DNA of 64,000 nt from JANPBY01 sp963805505 (GCA_963805505.1 CAWDUP010000001.1:124001-188000); one strand, 5' to 3'; shown: positions 25,780-34,490, numbered from the stretch's first letter. Notes: a model not told the origin generated them from the sequence alone. Made by a program: numbers and translations.

Positions 25780-27111
25780 TCACACGTCGCGGAACCGGTT
25801 GATCGCCTCGAGGTGCTTGGCCCGAAGGTCAGGGTCGGTGACTCCCAACCCGTCCTCAGGCGCTAGGCACAAGACGCCGACCTTGCCCTGGTGTCGGTTG
25901 TGGTGCACATCGAGAGCGGCTTGGCCGATGTCGGCGAGAGGGTAGGTCTTGGACAGGGTCGGGTGGACCTTGCCCCGTTGAATGAGGCGGTTGGCCTCCC
26001 ACGCCTCGCGGTAGTTGGCGAAGTGCGAACCAACGATCCGTTTGAGATTCATCCAGAGGTAGCGGTTGTCGTACTCGTGCAGGAAACCAGAGGTCGACGC
26101 GCAGGTCACGATGGTGCCGCCCTTGCGCGCGACGTAGACCGACGCTCCGAACGTCTCACGCCCAGGGTGCTCGAACACGATGTCGACGTCGTCGCCGCCG
26201 GTCAGCTCACGGATCCGCTTTCCGAGTCTCTGCCACTCCTTGGGGTCCTGGGTGTGTTCGTCCTTCCAGAAGCGGAAGCCCTCGGCGCGCCGGTCGATGA
26301 CGAGGTCGGCGCCGAGGGAGCGGACGATCTCGGCCTTCTCGGGTGAAGACACCACACAGACAGGAGTGGCGCCGCCGTTGAGGGCGAGCTGGGTGGCGTA
26401 GGACCCCAGGCCGCCGGAGGCCCCCCAGATCAACACGATGTCGCCCTGCTTCATCCCGGCGCCGTTGCGCGACACGAGCTGGCGGTAGGCCGTGGAGTTG
26501 ACCAGACCGGGTACGGCGGCTTCCTCCCAGGTCAGGTGGGCCGGCTTGGTCAGCAGCTGGTTGGACTTGACCAGAGCCAGCTGGGCCAGCCCTCCGAAGT
26601 TGGTCTCGAAGCCCCAGATGCGCTGCTCGGGGTCGAGCATCGTGTCGTTGTGCCCGAAGGGGCTTTCCAGCTCCACCGACAAGCAGTGCGCGACGACCTC
26701 GTCGCCTGCCTTCCATGCGTGCACTCCTGCGCCGGTGCGCAGGACCACTCCCGACAGGTCCGAGCCCACGACGTGATAGGGCAGGTCGTGCCGCTTGGCC
26801 AGCGGCGACGTACGCCCGTAGCGCTCGAGGAAACCGAACGTTGACACCGGCTCGAAGATCGACGTCCAGACAGTGTTGTAGTTGATGGAGCTGGCCATGA
26901 CCGCGATCAGCGCCTCGCCGGGGCCGAGCTCGGGCGTGGGGACGTCTTCGACGTGCAGGCTCTGCCGGGGATCTTTGTCCCGGCTCGCGACGCCCTCGAA
27001 CATCCGCTCCTCGTCCTTGTGGACCGTGACGGCGGTGTAGTGGTCTGGCACGTCGAGACCACCGACCCCCTCGGCGTCCCGGGCGAGCACGGCGTCGAGG
27101 ATCTCCTTCAC
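25780..27111 (-). CDS. ccr: Crotonyl-CoA carboxylase/reductase
   Basis: Reductive carboxylation of crotonyl-CoA with CO2 and NADPH to (2S)-ethylmalonyl-CoA, the key step of the ethylmalonyl-CoA pathway. The 443-aa medium-chain dehydrogenase/reductase has the nucleotide loop WGASGGLGSYATQLA. The CO2-binding residues described for this family are all present: Asn79 in NYNTVW, Phe168-Glu169 in WGFETNFGG, and His near residue 363 in GSHFANYREAW. This distinguishes it from plain enoyl-CoA reductases. The GTG start overlaps the stop codon of the epimerase gene (GTGA). Together with meaA at 10.3 kb the assignment is strong. Confidence 0.95.
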   Translation of the reverse strand: MKEILDAVLARDAEGVGGLDVPDHYTAVTVHKDEERMFEGVASRDKDPRQSLHVEDVPTPELGPGEALIAVMASSINYNTVWTSIFEPVSTFGFLERYGRTSPLAKRHDLPYHVVGSDLSGVVLRTGAGVHAWKAGDEVVAHCLSVELESPFGHNDTMLDPEQRIWGFETNFGGLAQLALVKSNQLLTKPAHLTWEEAAVPGLVNSTAYRQLVSRNGAGMKQGDIVLIWGASGGLGSYATQLALNGGATPVCVVSSPEKAEIVRSLGADLVIDRRAEGFRFWKDEHTQDPKEWQRLGKRIRELTGGDDVDIVFEHPGRETFGASVYVARKGGTIVTCASTSGFLHEYDNRYLWMNLKRIVGSHFANYREAWEANRLIQRGKVHPTLSKTYPLADIGQAALDVHHNRHQGKVGVLCLAPEDGLGVTDPDLRAKHLEAINRFRDV

Positions 27112-27533
27112 GGGGTGCCTCCAGCGGGCTCGACCAGCTCGATGAGGACTCCACCGGCGTCCTTGGGGTGCAAGAAGTTGATCCGCGAGCCGGATGTGCC
27201 GGACCTCGGCTCCTCGAACAGGATCCGCACGCCTTGCGAGCGCAGTCGCGCGCACTCGGCGTCGACGTCGTCGACGGTGTAGGCGAGCTGCTGCAGACCC
27301 GGACCGCTGCCCTCGAGGAAGCGCGCGATCGCCGAGTCGGGAGTGAGCGGCGCCAGCAGCTGGAGACGGGCGCCTTCGTCGGCGTCGGTGGCCGCCAGCA
27401 TGGCCTCGCGTACTCCTTGCACCTCATTGACCTCTTGATGGACACAGGTCAGGCCCAGCAACGATCCGTAGAGCTCGATGGCGGTGTCGAGGTCGGCCAC
27501 TGCGACTCCGACGTGATCGATCCGGGTGATCAT
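27108..27533 (-). CDS. mce: Methylmalonyl-CoA/ethylmalonyl-CoA epimerase
   Basis: Epimerizes the 2-carbon of methylmalonyl-CoA, and in this pathway also ethylmalonyl-CoA. The 141-aa glyoxalase/VOC-fold protein opens with MITRIDHVGVAVADLDTAI (metal-ligand His in the first strand) and has a second ligand region QLAYTVDDVDAECARL and FLHPKDAGGVLIELVEP with the conserved His and Glu. ATG preceded by GAAGGAGG. It is the first gene of a two-gene transcript with ccr. Its divergent neighbour is the thiolase, and a large palindrome lies between them. Confidence 0.94.
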   Translation of the reverse strand: MITRIDHVGVAVADLDTAIELYGSLLGLTCVHQEVNEVQGVREAMLAATDADEGARLQLLAPLTPDSAIARFLEGSGPGLQQLAYTVDDVDAECARLRSQGVRILFEEPRSGTSGSRINFLHPKDAGGVLIELVEPAGGTP

Positions 27534-27604
27534 CGAAGCCTCCTTCTCGGTGGTCGGGTCCTGGGTGGTCTGCGGTCGGCGGCGCTGGTGCGGAGACGGA
27601 CGAT

Positions 27605-27676
27605 CCCCGGTGATGTGCCGTGCCTACCGGGCCACGACTATCGTGGCAGCCTGGGATGCACAGCACATCACCGGGG
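27605..27676. promoter_or_regulatory. Nested palindrome between mce-ccr and the thiolase gene
   Basis: Two 19-nt arms (27605-27623 and 27658-27676) are inverted repeats with one mismatch; the outer 14 nt, CCCCGGTGATGTGC, match exactly. Nearly coaxial inside is a second perfect inverted repeat CCACGA-CTA-TCGTGG (27632-27646). It lies 71 bp before the mce start and 33 bp before the thiolase start. An operator for a dimeric or tetrameric regulator acting on both transcripts is the simplest reading. It is not a terminator, since it precedes both genes and has no U-tract. Confidence 0.6.
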
Positions 27677-27709
27677 AGCCCCTCCTCGGGGATTTGAAGG
27701 AGGACCGCC

Positions 27710-28903
27710 ATGAGTGGCACACCATCGGTCATCGTCGCTGGCGCGCGGACCCCCATGGGTCGGCTGCTCGGCTCTCTCAAGGACTTCTCCGGCGCCGACC
27801 TTGGCGGGTTCGCGATCAAGGCGGCGCTGGAACGCTCGGGCGTGGCACCTGAGCAGGTCGACTACGTGATCATGGGCCAGGTCCTGCTTGGTGGCGCCGG
27901 TCAGTGCCCAGCCCGGCAGGCGGCCGCAAAGGCCGGCATCCCGCTGACGACACCGTCCTTGACGGTCAACAAGGTGTGCCTGTCAGGTCTCGACGCCATC
28001 GCCCTCGCCGACCAGCTCATCAGGGCGGGCGAGTTCGACATCGTGGTCGCGGGCGGTCAGGAGTCGATGACGCAGGCGCCGCACCTGCTGATGAACGGCC
28101 GAACGGGCACGAAGTACGGCGATTCCGCGCTGGTGGACTCGATGAACAGAGACGCTCTGCACGACTCGTTCGACTTCATCTCCATGGGCCAGCTGACCGA
28201 GCGGGCCAACGACAAGCATGCGCTCACTCGTGACGAGCAGGATGCCTTCGCGGCGCGCTCGCACCAGCTGGCAGCCACGGCACAGAAGAACGGACTGTTC
28301 GAAGAGGAGATCACCCCCATCGAGATTCCCCAGCGAAAGGGCGATCCCATCGTCTTCGCGGAGGACGAGGGAATCCGAGCTGACACGACCGTGGAGACCT
28401 TGGCCAGGCTCAAGCCGGCCTTTGCCTCCGACGGCACGATCACCGCTGGATCGGCGTCGCAGATCAGTGACGGCGCTTGTGCAGTCGTCGTGATGAGCAA
28501 GGCGAAGGCAGAAGAGCTCGGACTCACCTGGCTTGCCGAGATCGGCGCACACGGGGTGGTGGCCGGACCCGACAACACCTTGCAGAGTCAGCCGGCCAAC
28601 GCGATCAACAAGGCGTGCGCCCGCGAGGGCATCGAAGCTTCCTCCCTCGACCTGGTCGAGCTCAACGAGGCTTTCGCAGCCGTCGGCATCGTGTCTGCGC
28701 GCGAGCTGGGAATCGATGAGTCGAAGGTCAACGTCAACGGCGGTGCGATCGCGCTGGGGCACCCGGTGGGCATGAGTGGGGCCCGCATCGCCCTGCATCT
28801 GGCCCTCGAGCTGAAGCGTCGGGGCGGCGGCACGGGCGCAGCGGCGCTCTGCGGCGGGGGCGGTCAGGGCGACGCCCTGATCATCCGGGTTCCCGCAGCC
28901 TGA
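27710..28903 (+). CDS. atoB: Acetyl-CoA C-acetyltransferase (thiolase)
   Basis: Condenses two acetyl-CoA to acetoacetyl-CoA (or cleaves it), the entry to the C4 branch of the ethylmalonyl-CoA pathway. The 397 aa contain the acyl-accepting Cys90 (NKVCLSGLDAI), His351 (ALGHPVGMSGAR) and the second catalytic Cys381 (ALCGGGGQGDAL). GAAGGAGG lies well placed before the ATG. It is followed 8 nt later by meaB on the same strand and is divergent from mce-ccr. The biosynthetic type is supported by this context. Confidence 0.95.
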   Translation: MSGTPSVIVAGARTPMGRLLGSLKDFSGADLGGFAIKAALERSGVAPEQVDYVIMGQVLLGGAGQCPARQAAAKAGIPLTTPSLTVNKVCLSGLDAIALADQLIRAGEFDIVVAGGQESMTQAPHLLMNGRTGTKYGDSALVDSMNRDALHDSFDFISMGQLTERANDKHALTRDEQDAFAARSHQLAATAQKNGLFEEEITPIEIPQRKGDPIVFAEDEGIRADTTVETLARLKPAFASDGTITAGSASQISDGACAVVVMSKAKAEELGLTWLAEIGAHGVVAGPDNTLQSQPANAINKACAREGIEASSLDLVELNEAFAAVGIVSARELGIDESKVNVNGGAIALGHPVGMSGARIALHLALELKRRGGGTGAAALCGGGGQGDALIIRVPAA

Positions 28904-28911
28904 CGACAGGG

Positions 28912-29877
28912 GTGGCTGCGTCTGGCGTCGACGACCTCGTCGAGCGGGCGCGCGGGGGAGACCCGCGCGCCGTTGCCCGCCTGATCTCCTGGGTCGAGGA
29001 CGGGTCGGAGCACCTGTGTGAGGTGGCCGCTGCGCTTGCACCCCACACAGGTGGCGCCCGGGTCATCGGACTGACCGGCTCGCCCGGTGTCGGGAAATCG
29101 ACGACGACCTCCGCCCTGGTGTCTGCATTTCGAGCGCGGGGTCTGCGGGTCGGGGTGCTGGCCGTCGATCCGACCTCGCCGTTCAGCGGCGGAGCCCTGC
29201 TGGGCGACCGCATCCGGATGCAGGACCATGCGCTAGACCCGGACGTGTTCATCCGTTCGATGGCGACGCGTGGTCAGCTGGGCGGGTTGGCGGCTGCGAC
29301 ATCGGCAGCCATCCGTGTGCTGGACGCTGCCGGTTGCGACGTGGTGCTGCTCGAGACCGTGGGAGTTGGCCAGTCCGAGGTGGACGTGGCGGGTGCGGCC
29401 GACACCACCGTGGTGCTCATGGCGCCCGGTATGGGCGACGGAATCCAGGCGGCCAAAGCCGGGATCCTGGAGATCGGGGACGTCTACGTCGTCAACAAGG
29501 CCGACCGGGATGGGGCCGACGCCACCGCACGAGAACTGCGGCACATGCTCTCGCTGGGTGAGCGTCGCGAGGCGGGGGACTGGCGGCCACCGGTGATCAA
29601 ATCGGTCGCGTCGCGCGGCGAGGGCGTCGATGAGCTCATGGAGGCGTTGGACAAGCACGCTGACTGGTTGGACGCCTCCGGCCATCTGGTCGAACGACGC
29701 AGCCGCCGGGCGCGAGCTGAGATCGAGGCCCTGGTGCTGGAAGCCGTTCGTCGAAGACTCAACTCGTCGCAGGAGCGAGCGGGCCTGATGGCCGCGGTCG
29801 AGGAGGTGGTGAACGGGCGCCTCGATCCCTACAGCGCAGCCGAGCGGCTCGTGGGGGTCCTGAGCGAGCCGAGTTGA
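28912..29877 (+). CDS. meaB: Methylmalonyl-CoA mutase-associated GTPase MeaB
   Basis: G-protein chaperone that loads and protects the B12 cofactor of acyl-CoA mutases. The 321 aa carry P-loop GSPGVGKST (residues 56-64), the family's VLAVDPTSPFSGGALLGDRIRM, ETVGVGQSE and VVNKADRDGAD (NKxD). GTG start 8 nt after the thiolase stop codon. The likely clients are the MeaA mutase at 10.3 kb and the IcmA-type subunit at 39.4 kb, since no true methylmalonyl-CoA mutase gene is in the window. Earlier annotations call this family ArgK. Confidence 0.94.
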   Translation: MAASGVDDLVERARGGDPRAVARLISWVEDGSEHLCEVAAALAPHTGGARVIGLTGSPGVGKSTTTSALVSAFRARGLRVGVLAVDPTSPFSGGALLGDRIRMQDHALDPDVFIRSMATRGQLGGLAAATSAAIRVLDAAGCDVVLLETVGVGQSEVDVAGAADTTVVLMAPGMGDGIQAAKAGILEIGDVYVVNKADRDGADATARELRHMLSLGERREAGDWRPPVIKSVASRGEGVDELMEALDKHADWLDASGHLVERRSRRARAEIEALVLEAVRRRLNSSQERAGLMAAVEEVVNGRLDPYSAAERLVGVLSEPS

Positions 29878-29890
29878 CGTAAGGCCGAGT

Positions 29891-31051
29891 TCAGGCCGGG
29901 GAATCGCGCGGGCCGGACGGGGCGCCTGGCTGGACGGATTCTCGCCTTACGTGCCAACGCCAGACGAAGAAGAAGCCGGCGCCTACGGCCATGGGCATGA
30001 GCCACGTCACGAGGCGAAACAGCAACAAGGCGGTCGTGAATTCGGCGATCTGGGTGGAGCCGGACAGGTGCAGGACACCCGCGACCGCGCTCGCAGCCAG
30101 CGCATCCTTACCCGGTATCGGAAGCATGTTCAGGGCCATGACCAGCCCGGTCCCAAGAACGATCAGAGCAGCGGTCAGCTCGTCCGCTCCGAGGCCGGCA
30201 AACCGCACAGCTAGCAGCATCACGAGGGCGGTCGACAGGCCCCAGGCCAGGTTCGAGGCAACGAGCCGCCATCCATTGCGGTGAAAGGTTGCCCGCGACC
30301 TTCGGCCGAAGGAGACGACGCTCTCCTCGAGGTCTTCGGGAGGATGCCGGTGGATGGCCACCATCAGGGCGTGGACGACGCGATGAATCTGCCTCCCGAC
30401 TGCACGGGCGGCCTCGTCGCTGTTGACGATGCGCACGATCACCCAGCCGACGAGACCCAGGACGGCCCCGGCGACGAGGGCGCACCAAACCTGCGTCCAA
30501 GTCCCTTGTCCGGCAGCGATTACCACGACCAGCCCCAGAACGGGCATGACGAGGACCATCGCGTACCGAGCGACCATGGCAACGGTTACGGCGACGGCCG
30601 ACTGCTCGTCGGTGAAGCCATAGGTCCGGTACATAGCGAAGCGGACGAGCATGTCACCCGGCGGCGGCACGAGGAATGCGGTGAGCTGGCTGGTCGCGGA
30701 GGATTCGAGCCCTTGATACAGCGTCAGGCCGGGCAGGGAGGCCTTGGACGTCCAGCCCAGGACCACGACGACCAGCAGGCCGGACGCGACCAGAGCGATG
30801 ACCTCGCCGACGCTCAGCGATCGGAGAGCGGACCCGAGGGCGGACCAGCTGACCTCGCTGGGCAGGACCACGAACAGGGAGTAATAGGTCAGGCCGGCCA
30901 GGATGACGATTCCCACCGCACGGACGAGTCTTCGATTGCTCACAATGCGCCGTGCCGCTCCGCTGCGGTCTAGATCCTCGCTCGCCGGGCTGGCCGCCGT
31001 GGTCGCGGGGCGCTCGTCTGGATGGGGATCGGGGGACCCCGTTGAGCTCAT
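29891..31051 (-). CDS. Flippase-like membrane protein (lysylphosphatidylglycerol synthase TM family)
   Basis: A 386-aa integral membrane protein with about eight predicted helices after a polar N-terminus of 40 residues. Motifs such as QLTAFLVPPPGDMLVRFAMYR and the later NMLPIPGKDALAASAVAGVL match the UPF0104/LPG-synthase transmembrane family, thought to move lipids across the membrane. No catalytic MprF domain is attached, so it is not itself a lysyl-transferase. It may be expressed alone; it follows the Rrf2 regulator gene by about 100 bp on the same strand. Confidence 0.8.
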   Translation of the reverse strand: MSSTGSPDPHPDERPATTAASPASEDLDRSGAARRIVSNRRLVRAVGIVILAGLTYYSLFVVLPSEVSWSALGSALRSLSVGEVIALVASGLLVVVVLGWTSKASLPGLTLYQGLESSATSQLTAFLVPPPGDMLVRFAMYRTYGFTDEQSAVAVTVAMVARYAMVLVMPVLGLVVVIAAGQGTWTQVWCALVAGAVLGLVGWVIVRIVNSDEAARAVGRQIHRVVHALMVAIHRHPPEDLEESVVSFGRRSRATFHRNGWRLVASNLAWGLSTALVMLLAVRFAGLGADELTAALIVLGTGLVMALNMLPIPGKDALAASAVAGVLHLSGSTQIAEFTTALLLFRLVTWLMPMAVGAGFFFVWRWHVRRESVQPGAPSGPRDSPA

Positions 31052-31152
31052 GGGTTACCGCGGGCGGGGCATCGCCCGAGGGACGATCCGGTTGGGGCCA
31101 CGTCTGATCACCGCGACGTCGCCGGCCGCCATCGTGGTGCGCCCCGTCTCGG

Positions 31153-31620
31153 TCAACGGCGCTCCCAGGCCCCGGGCGAGGCCAGCAGAGCCACGACCGT
31201 CGATGGGAGCTGGCCGGAGGTGATGTCGGCCAACGTGACCTCGTCGAGCACGCTTCGCAACGCGGCACGGGTGGCGACCCAGATGTCCTGGAGGTGCTCG
31301 GCCGGGCCGGTGTACGTCGACTCCTCGGGCCGGTGCCCTCGTACGGCAGCGAGGGGTCCGTCAAGGGCACGGACGACGTCGGCGACCGTGACGGCAGACG
31401 CGGGACGGGCCAGTCGGAATCCGCCTTCGGCGCCGCGACGACTCGCCACGATCCCGGCCTGACGGAGCTGCCGAAGTATCCCCTCGAGGAACGGTGGGGG
31501 GATCGACTGCGCCAGGGCGAGATCGTCGCGAGTCACAAGCTTGCCCCCGTCGGACTCCGCGGCGACTGTCAGCTCCAGAAGGGCCCGCATGGCGTAATCG
31601 ACTCTGGCAGAAACGTGCAC
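31153..31620 (-). CDS. Rrf2-family transcriptional regulator without cysteines
   Basis: A 155-aa winged-helix regulator beginning MHVSARVDYAMRALLELTVAA, with the recognition region FLEGILRQLRQAGIVASRRG and the wing GGFRLARPASAVTVADVV typical of Rrf2. The segment that in IscR/NsrR carries three cluster-binding Cys (after ALDGPLAAVRGHRPEE) has none, and the whole protein has no Cys, so it cannot hold an iron-sulfur cluster by Cys. CymR-type Rrf2 members that control sulfur uptake behave this way. The adjacent sulfonate-type importer makes a similar role plausible. GTG start. Confidence 0.83.
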   Translation of the reverse strand: MHVSARVDYAMRALLELTVAAESDGGKLVTRDDLALAQSIPPPFLEGILRQLRQAGIVASRRGAEGGFRLARPASAVTVADVVRALDGPLAAVRGHRPEESTYTGPAEHLQDIWVATRAALRSVLDEVTLADITSGQLPSTVVALLASPGAWERR

Positions 31621-31712
31621 GTGCGCATTGTGCCCGGGTTAGGCGTGTCCGGGGCCACTTGGGCGCGCGGGAGCGAGCGCCGTTCTGCCCACGACCGGCA
31701 GGACGATCGCGC

Positions 31713-32558
31713 TCAGTGGTCGAGATCGAGCCCCCGACGGCGACGCACCCGTGCGGCGAAGGAAGAGAACACGCCATCGGCGAGCATCCCAACCGCCAAG
31801 ATCACGATCATCAACGCCAACAGCTTCGTCGCGTCGTTGACGTTGCGCGCGAACTCCATCTGGGAGCCCAAGGCGAACCGCCCGGGGATGATGACGAGCA
31901 GCTCACCGGCCATCAGGCTGCGCCACGAGAAGGCCCATCCCTGCGTCATTCCGGCGAGGTAGGCGGGCAGCGCCGCCGGCAAGACGATGTGCCGGTAGAG
32001 GTTGACGCCGCGTGCGCCCAGCACCTTGGCCAGGCGGAGGAACTGCGGGGGAATGTTGTCGATGCCGCTGATCACTCCGTTGGCCACGCTAGGCGCCGCT
32101 CCGAGGATCACGACGAAGAAGATCGCGGTCTCGTTGAGGCCGAAGAGCAGGATCGCGAGAGGGAACCAGGCGATGGACGGCATGGTCTGCAGCCCGGTGA
32201 TCAGAGAGCCGACCCCAAGGCGCAGCACGCGTACGCGAGCCACGGCGACACCGACCAGAGTCCCGACGATGACGGCGGCCGTGAAACCCACGAGCGCACG
32301 CCGCAACGTGGTTGCGACGGCCTGCCAGAACGCCGGAGTATGCATGTAGTCCCACAGGAAGCCGAAGACCGCCGCGGGACCCGGCAGGGTGTACTCGGGT
32401 TTCCACCCGCTCCAAACGATCAGCTGCCATCCAAGGATGACCAGGCCGACGGCCAGCGCCTTGGGCCACACCCAGCCCCAGATCTTCGCGGCCAGCGGCG
32501 ACTCGTGCGTGGTCGGGGACGGGACGTCGACGACAGGGGCAAGGACGTCAGCCGACAT
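31713..32558 (-). CDS. Sulfonate/taurine-type ABC importer permease
   Basis: A 281-aa permease of the SsuC/TauC type with about six helices and the cytoplasmic EAA loop LGARGVNLYRHIVLPAALPAYLAGM that contacts the ATPase. The start ATG overlaps the 3' end of the ATPase gene by 11 nt, so the two are translationally coupled. Third gene of a minus-strand transcript: binding protein, ATPase, permease. Nitrate, sulfonate and taurine systems are similar, so the exact substrate is uncertain. Confidence 0.87.
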   Translation of the reverse strand: MSADVLAPVVDVPSPTTHESPLAAKIWGWVWPKALAVGLVILGWQLIVWSGWKPEYTLPGPAAVFGFLWDYMHTPAFWQAVATTLRRALVGFTAAVIVGTLVGVAVARVRVLRLGVGSLITGLQTMPSIAWFPLAILLFGLNETAIFFVVILGAAPSVANGVISGIDNIPPQFLRLAKVLGARGVNLYRHIVLPAALPAYLAGMTQGWAFSWRSLMAGELLVIIPGRFALGSQMEFARNVNDATKLLALMIVILAVGMLADGVFSSFAARVRRRRGLDLDH

Positions 32559-33342
32559 GCTGGCTTACCTCCTCGTGCAAGGCGTCGGTCAACGCGGCCG
32601 CGTGACCCGCGACCTCCGCGGAGTCCATGCGACGGGGACGAAGCAGCTCGATCGTTCGGATCGACTTCACTTGACCGGGACGGCTCGTGAGCAGGACCAC
32701 GCGGTCACCGAGACGCACGGCTTCGCGCATGTTGTGGGTGACGAACACGACGGTCAGGCCGAGCTCGGTCCAGATCCGCTCGAGCTCGTCGTGCATCCGG
32801 TCGCGGGTCATCGCGTCCAGGGCGCCGAAGGGCTCGTCCATAAGGACGATCGAGGCGTCCTGGGCCAGGACCCGGGCCAGGGCCACTCGCTGCTTCATGC
32901 CGCCGGAGAGCTCGTGGGCGCGCTTGCCGGAAGCTCCCTGGAGCCGGACCAGCTCGAGAAGGGACTCGGCGCGGTCTGTGCGCGCGGACTTGGCGGTGCC
33001 GGCCAGCTTGAGCGCCAGCTCGATGTTCTGCTGCGCCGTGAGCCAGGGGAGCAGCGTGGCCTCCTGGAACATCAGGGCGACCTTCCCGTCCACGACGATG
33101 TGCCCCAGCGTCGGCCGGTCCAGGCGCGCAATCAGATTGAGCAGCGTGCTCTTGCCGCAGCCCGATGCGCCGACGATGGTGAGGAACTCCCCGCGCGGCA
33201 CCTGGAGGGTCACGTCCTGGAGGGCAGCCGTCTGCTCGACACCGCGCCCGAACACCTTGGACACGTTGTTGAGCTGGAGGGCCACCGCGCCCGGTTCACG
33301 GGAGCGGCCCGCGGATGTGCCGGCAAGGGTGGAGGCGCTCAT
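32548..33342 (-). CDS. Sulfonate/taurine-type ABC importer ATP-binding protein
   Basis: A 264-aa ATPase with Walker A (GASGCGKST), Q-loop (LMFQEATLLPW), signature LSGGMKQRVALARVL, Walker B (IVLMDEPFGALD) and H-loop (VVFVTHNMREAVRL). The QEATLLPWL and FGALDAMTR patterns are characteristic of SsuB/TauB/NrtD ATPases. ATG 33340-33342 overlaps the stop codon of the binding-protein gene (ATGA). A longer upstream frame exists but runs into that gene. Confidence 0.91.
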   Translation of the reverse strand: MSASTLAGTSAGRSREPGAVALQLNNVSKVFGRGVEQTAALQDVTLQVPRGEFLTIVGASGCGKSTLLNLIARLDRPTLGHIVVDGKVALMFQEATLLPWLTAQQNIELALKLAGTAKSARTDRAESLLELVRLQGASGKRAHELSGGMKQRVALARVLAQDASIVLMDEPFGALDAMTRDRMHDELERIWTELGLTVVFVTHNMREAVRLGDRVVLLTSRPGQVKSIRTIELLRPRRMDSAEVAGHAAALTDALHEEVSQHVG

Positions 33343-34445
33343 GACGACACCGCGTCCAACTTCTGCGCAGCGAGGACTTTGTTCAGCAGGCTCAGGTCGT
33401 ACAGCGGGTCGAACCCACCCGCCGCATCGATCTTCTCTTGGTCGAGGAGCCCTACCTGAACCGCGTGGGCCGCGGACTCGACGAGGGTTGCCTTCAGCGG
33501 GTCCACGGTGAACACGATGTTCTTCCACGCCGAGGCCAGCAGCACTTCGTCGACGCCCGAACCGGTCAGCGCCTTCAGTCCGGCGTTGAAGTCGCCCTGC
33601 GCCCGTTTCGGGTTCGACTTCATGAACTCCACCGCCTGGGTGTTGGCGAGCAGGAACGCCTCGACGACGTCGGGGTGCGCCATGAGGAACTCCGTTCGCA
33701 CCACGACATCCGTGGTCACGAACTGGCCATCCGGCCACAGGGAGGCCTCGTCCACCAACACCTTGCCGCCGGCGGCGACGAGCTGCGAGGCGTAGGGCTC
33801 TGGGACCCAAGCACCGCCGATAGCACCGGACTGGAAGGCCGTCACTGCCTCGGAGTTGGCCATCGGGGTGATGTTCACGTCGCCCGTGCCGGTTTGGGCG
33901 TCGGTGGCTAGTCCCTGTTGTTTGAGCCAGAAGCGCAGTGCGACGTCCTGGGTGTTGCCGAGCTGCGGGGTGGCAAGGGTCTTGCCTCGCAGCGATTCGG
34001 CAGAGGTGAGCTCCGGCTTCACGACGAGGGAGGCGCCGGCCGAGGCCGCACCTGAGATAACGGTGACAGCCTGGCCCTGGGACTGAGTCCAGGCGCTGAC
34101 GGTGGGGTTCGGGCCGATGTAGCTGATGTCGACGGCGTCCCCGAACAGCGCGGTAACTGCGTCCGGGCCGGCGTTGAAGAGGGAGGGGGCGACCTTGACT
34201 CCGATCTCGCCGAGGGCGCCTTGGAGAAAGCCCTCCTGCAGCGCGACGAACGCCGGCGCGTGGGTCACGTTCGGGAAGAACCCGACCCGCAGGGTCGTCA
34301 GCGAGGGCGACGCGGACGTGACCGCTCCGGGGTCAGTGTCGCGAGCACCCACTGAGCCGTCGCAAGCCGCCAGTACGACCGCCGAGACCGCAAGGACAGC
34401 AGTGACAGCAGCGACGCGGAGACGTCCGATGGATCGGGGAGTCAT
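33339..34445 (-). CDS. ABC importer substrate-binding lipoprotein (sulfonate/taurine/nitrate type)
   Basis: A 368-aa periplasmic-type binding protein anchored by lipid. The signal peptide ends in a lipobox VVLAAC with Cys28 as the modified residue. The mature part starts LRVGFFPNVTHAPAFVALQEGFL, the standard opening of the SsuA/TauA/NrtA group, and contains GGAWVPEPYASQLVAAGG. ATG preceded by AGGAGAGAGG. First gene of the importer transcript; a palindrome in its promoter region (34466-34484) is a likely repressor site. Substrate specificity cannot be fixed from sequence. Confidence 0.9.
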   Translation of the reverse strand: MTPRSIGRLRVAAVTAVLAVSAVVLAACDGSVGARDTDPGAVTSASPSLTTLRVGFFPNVTHAPAFVALQEGFLQGALGEIGVKVAPSLFNAGPDAVTALFGDAVDISYIGPNPTVSAWTQSQGQAVTVISGAASAGASLVVKPELTSAESLRGKTLATPQLGNTQDVALRFWLKQQGLATDAQTGTGDVNITPMANSEAVTAFQSGAIGGAWVPEPYASQLVAAGGKVLVDEASLWPDGQFVTTDVVVRTEFLMAHPDVVEAFLLANTQAVEFMKSNPKRAQGDFNAGLKALTGSGVDEVLLASAWKNIVFTVDPLKATLVESAAHAVQVGLLDQEKIDAAGGFDPLYDLSLLNKVLAAQKLDAVSS

Positions 34446-34465
34446 GATGTGGCCTCTCTCCTAAT

Positions 34466-34484
34466 TCTGACTAAGTTAGTCGGA
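34466..34484. promoter_or_regulatory. Palindromic operator in the importer promoter
   Basis: GACTAA-G-TTAGTC at 34469-34481 is a perfect 13-nt palindrome, and two of the three flanking base pairs continue it. It lies directly downstream of a TATATT box (minus strand, 34485-34490), so it would cover the transcription start of the binding-protein gene. The Rrf2 regulator at 31.2 kb is the obvious candidate ligand. Confidence 0.55.
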
Positions 34485-34490
34485 AATATA
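34485..34490 (-). promoter_or_regulatory. Predicted -10 box of the importer operon
   Basis: Reads TATATT on the minus strand in an unusually AT-rich patch, 39 nt before the ATG. A ribosome site AGGAGAGAGG lies between, so this transcript has a leader. Confidence 0.45.

Noticed and set aside
33343..33810. Extension of the importer ATPase gene upstream of its ATG
   Set aside because: The extra 156 codons run antisense-like through the binding-protein gene; homology starts after ATG 33342, which forms an ATGA overlap.
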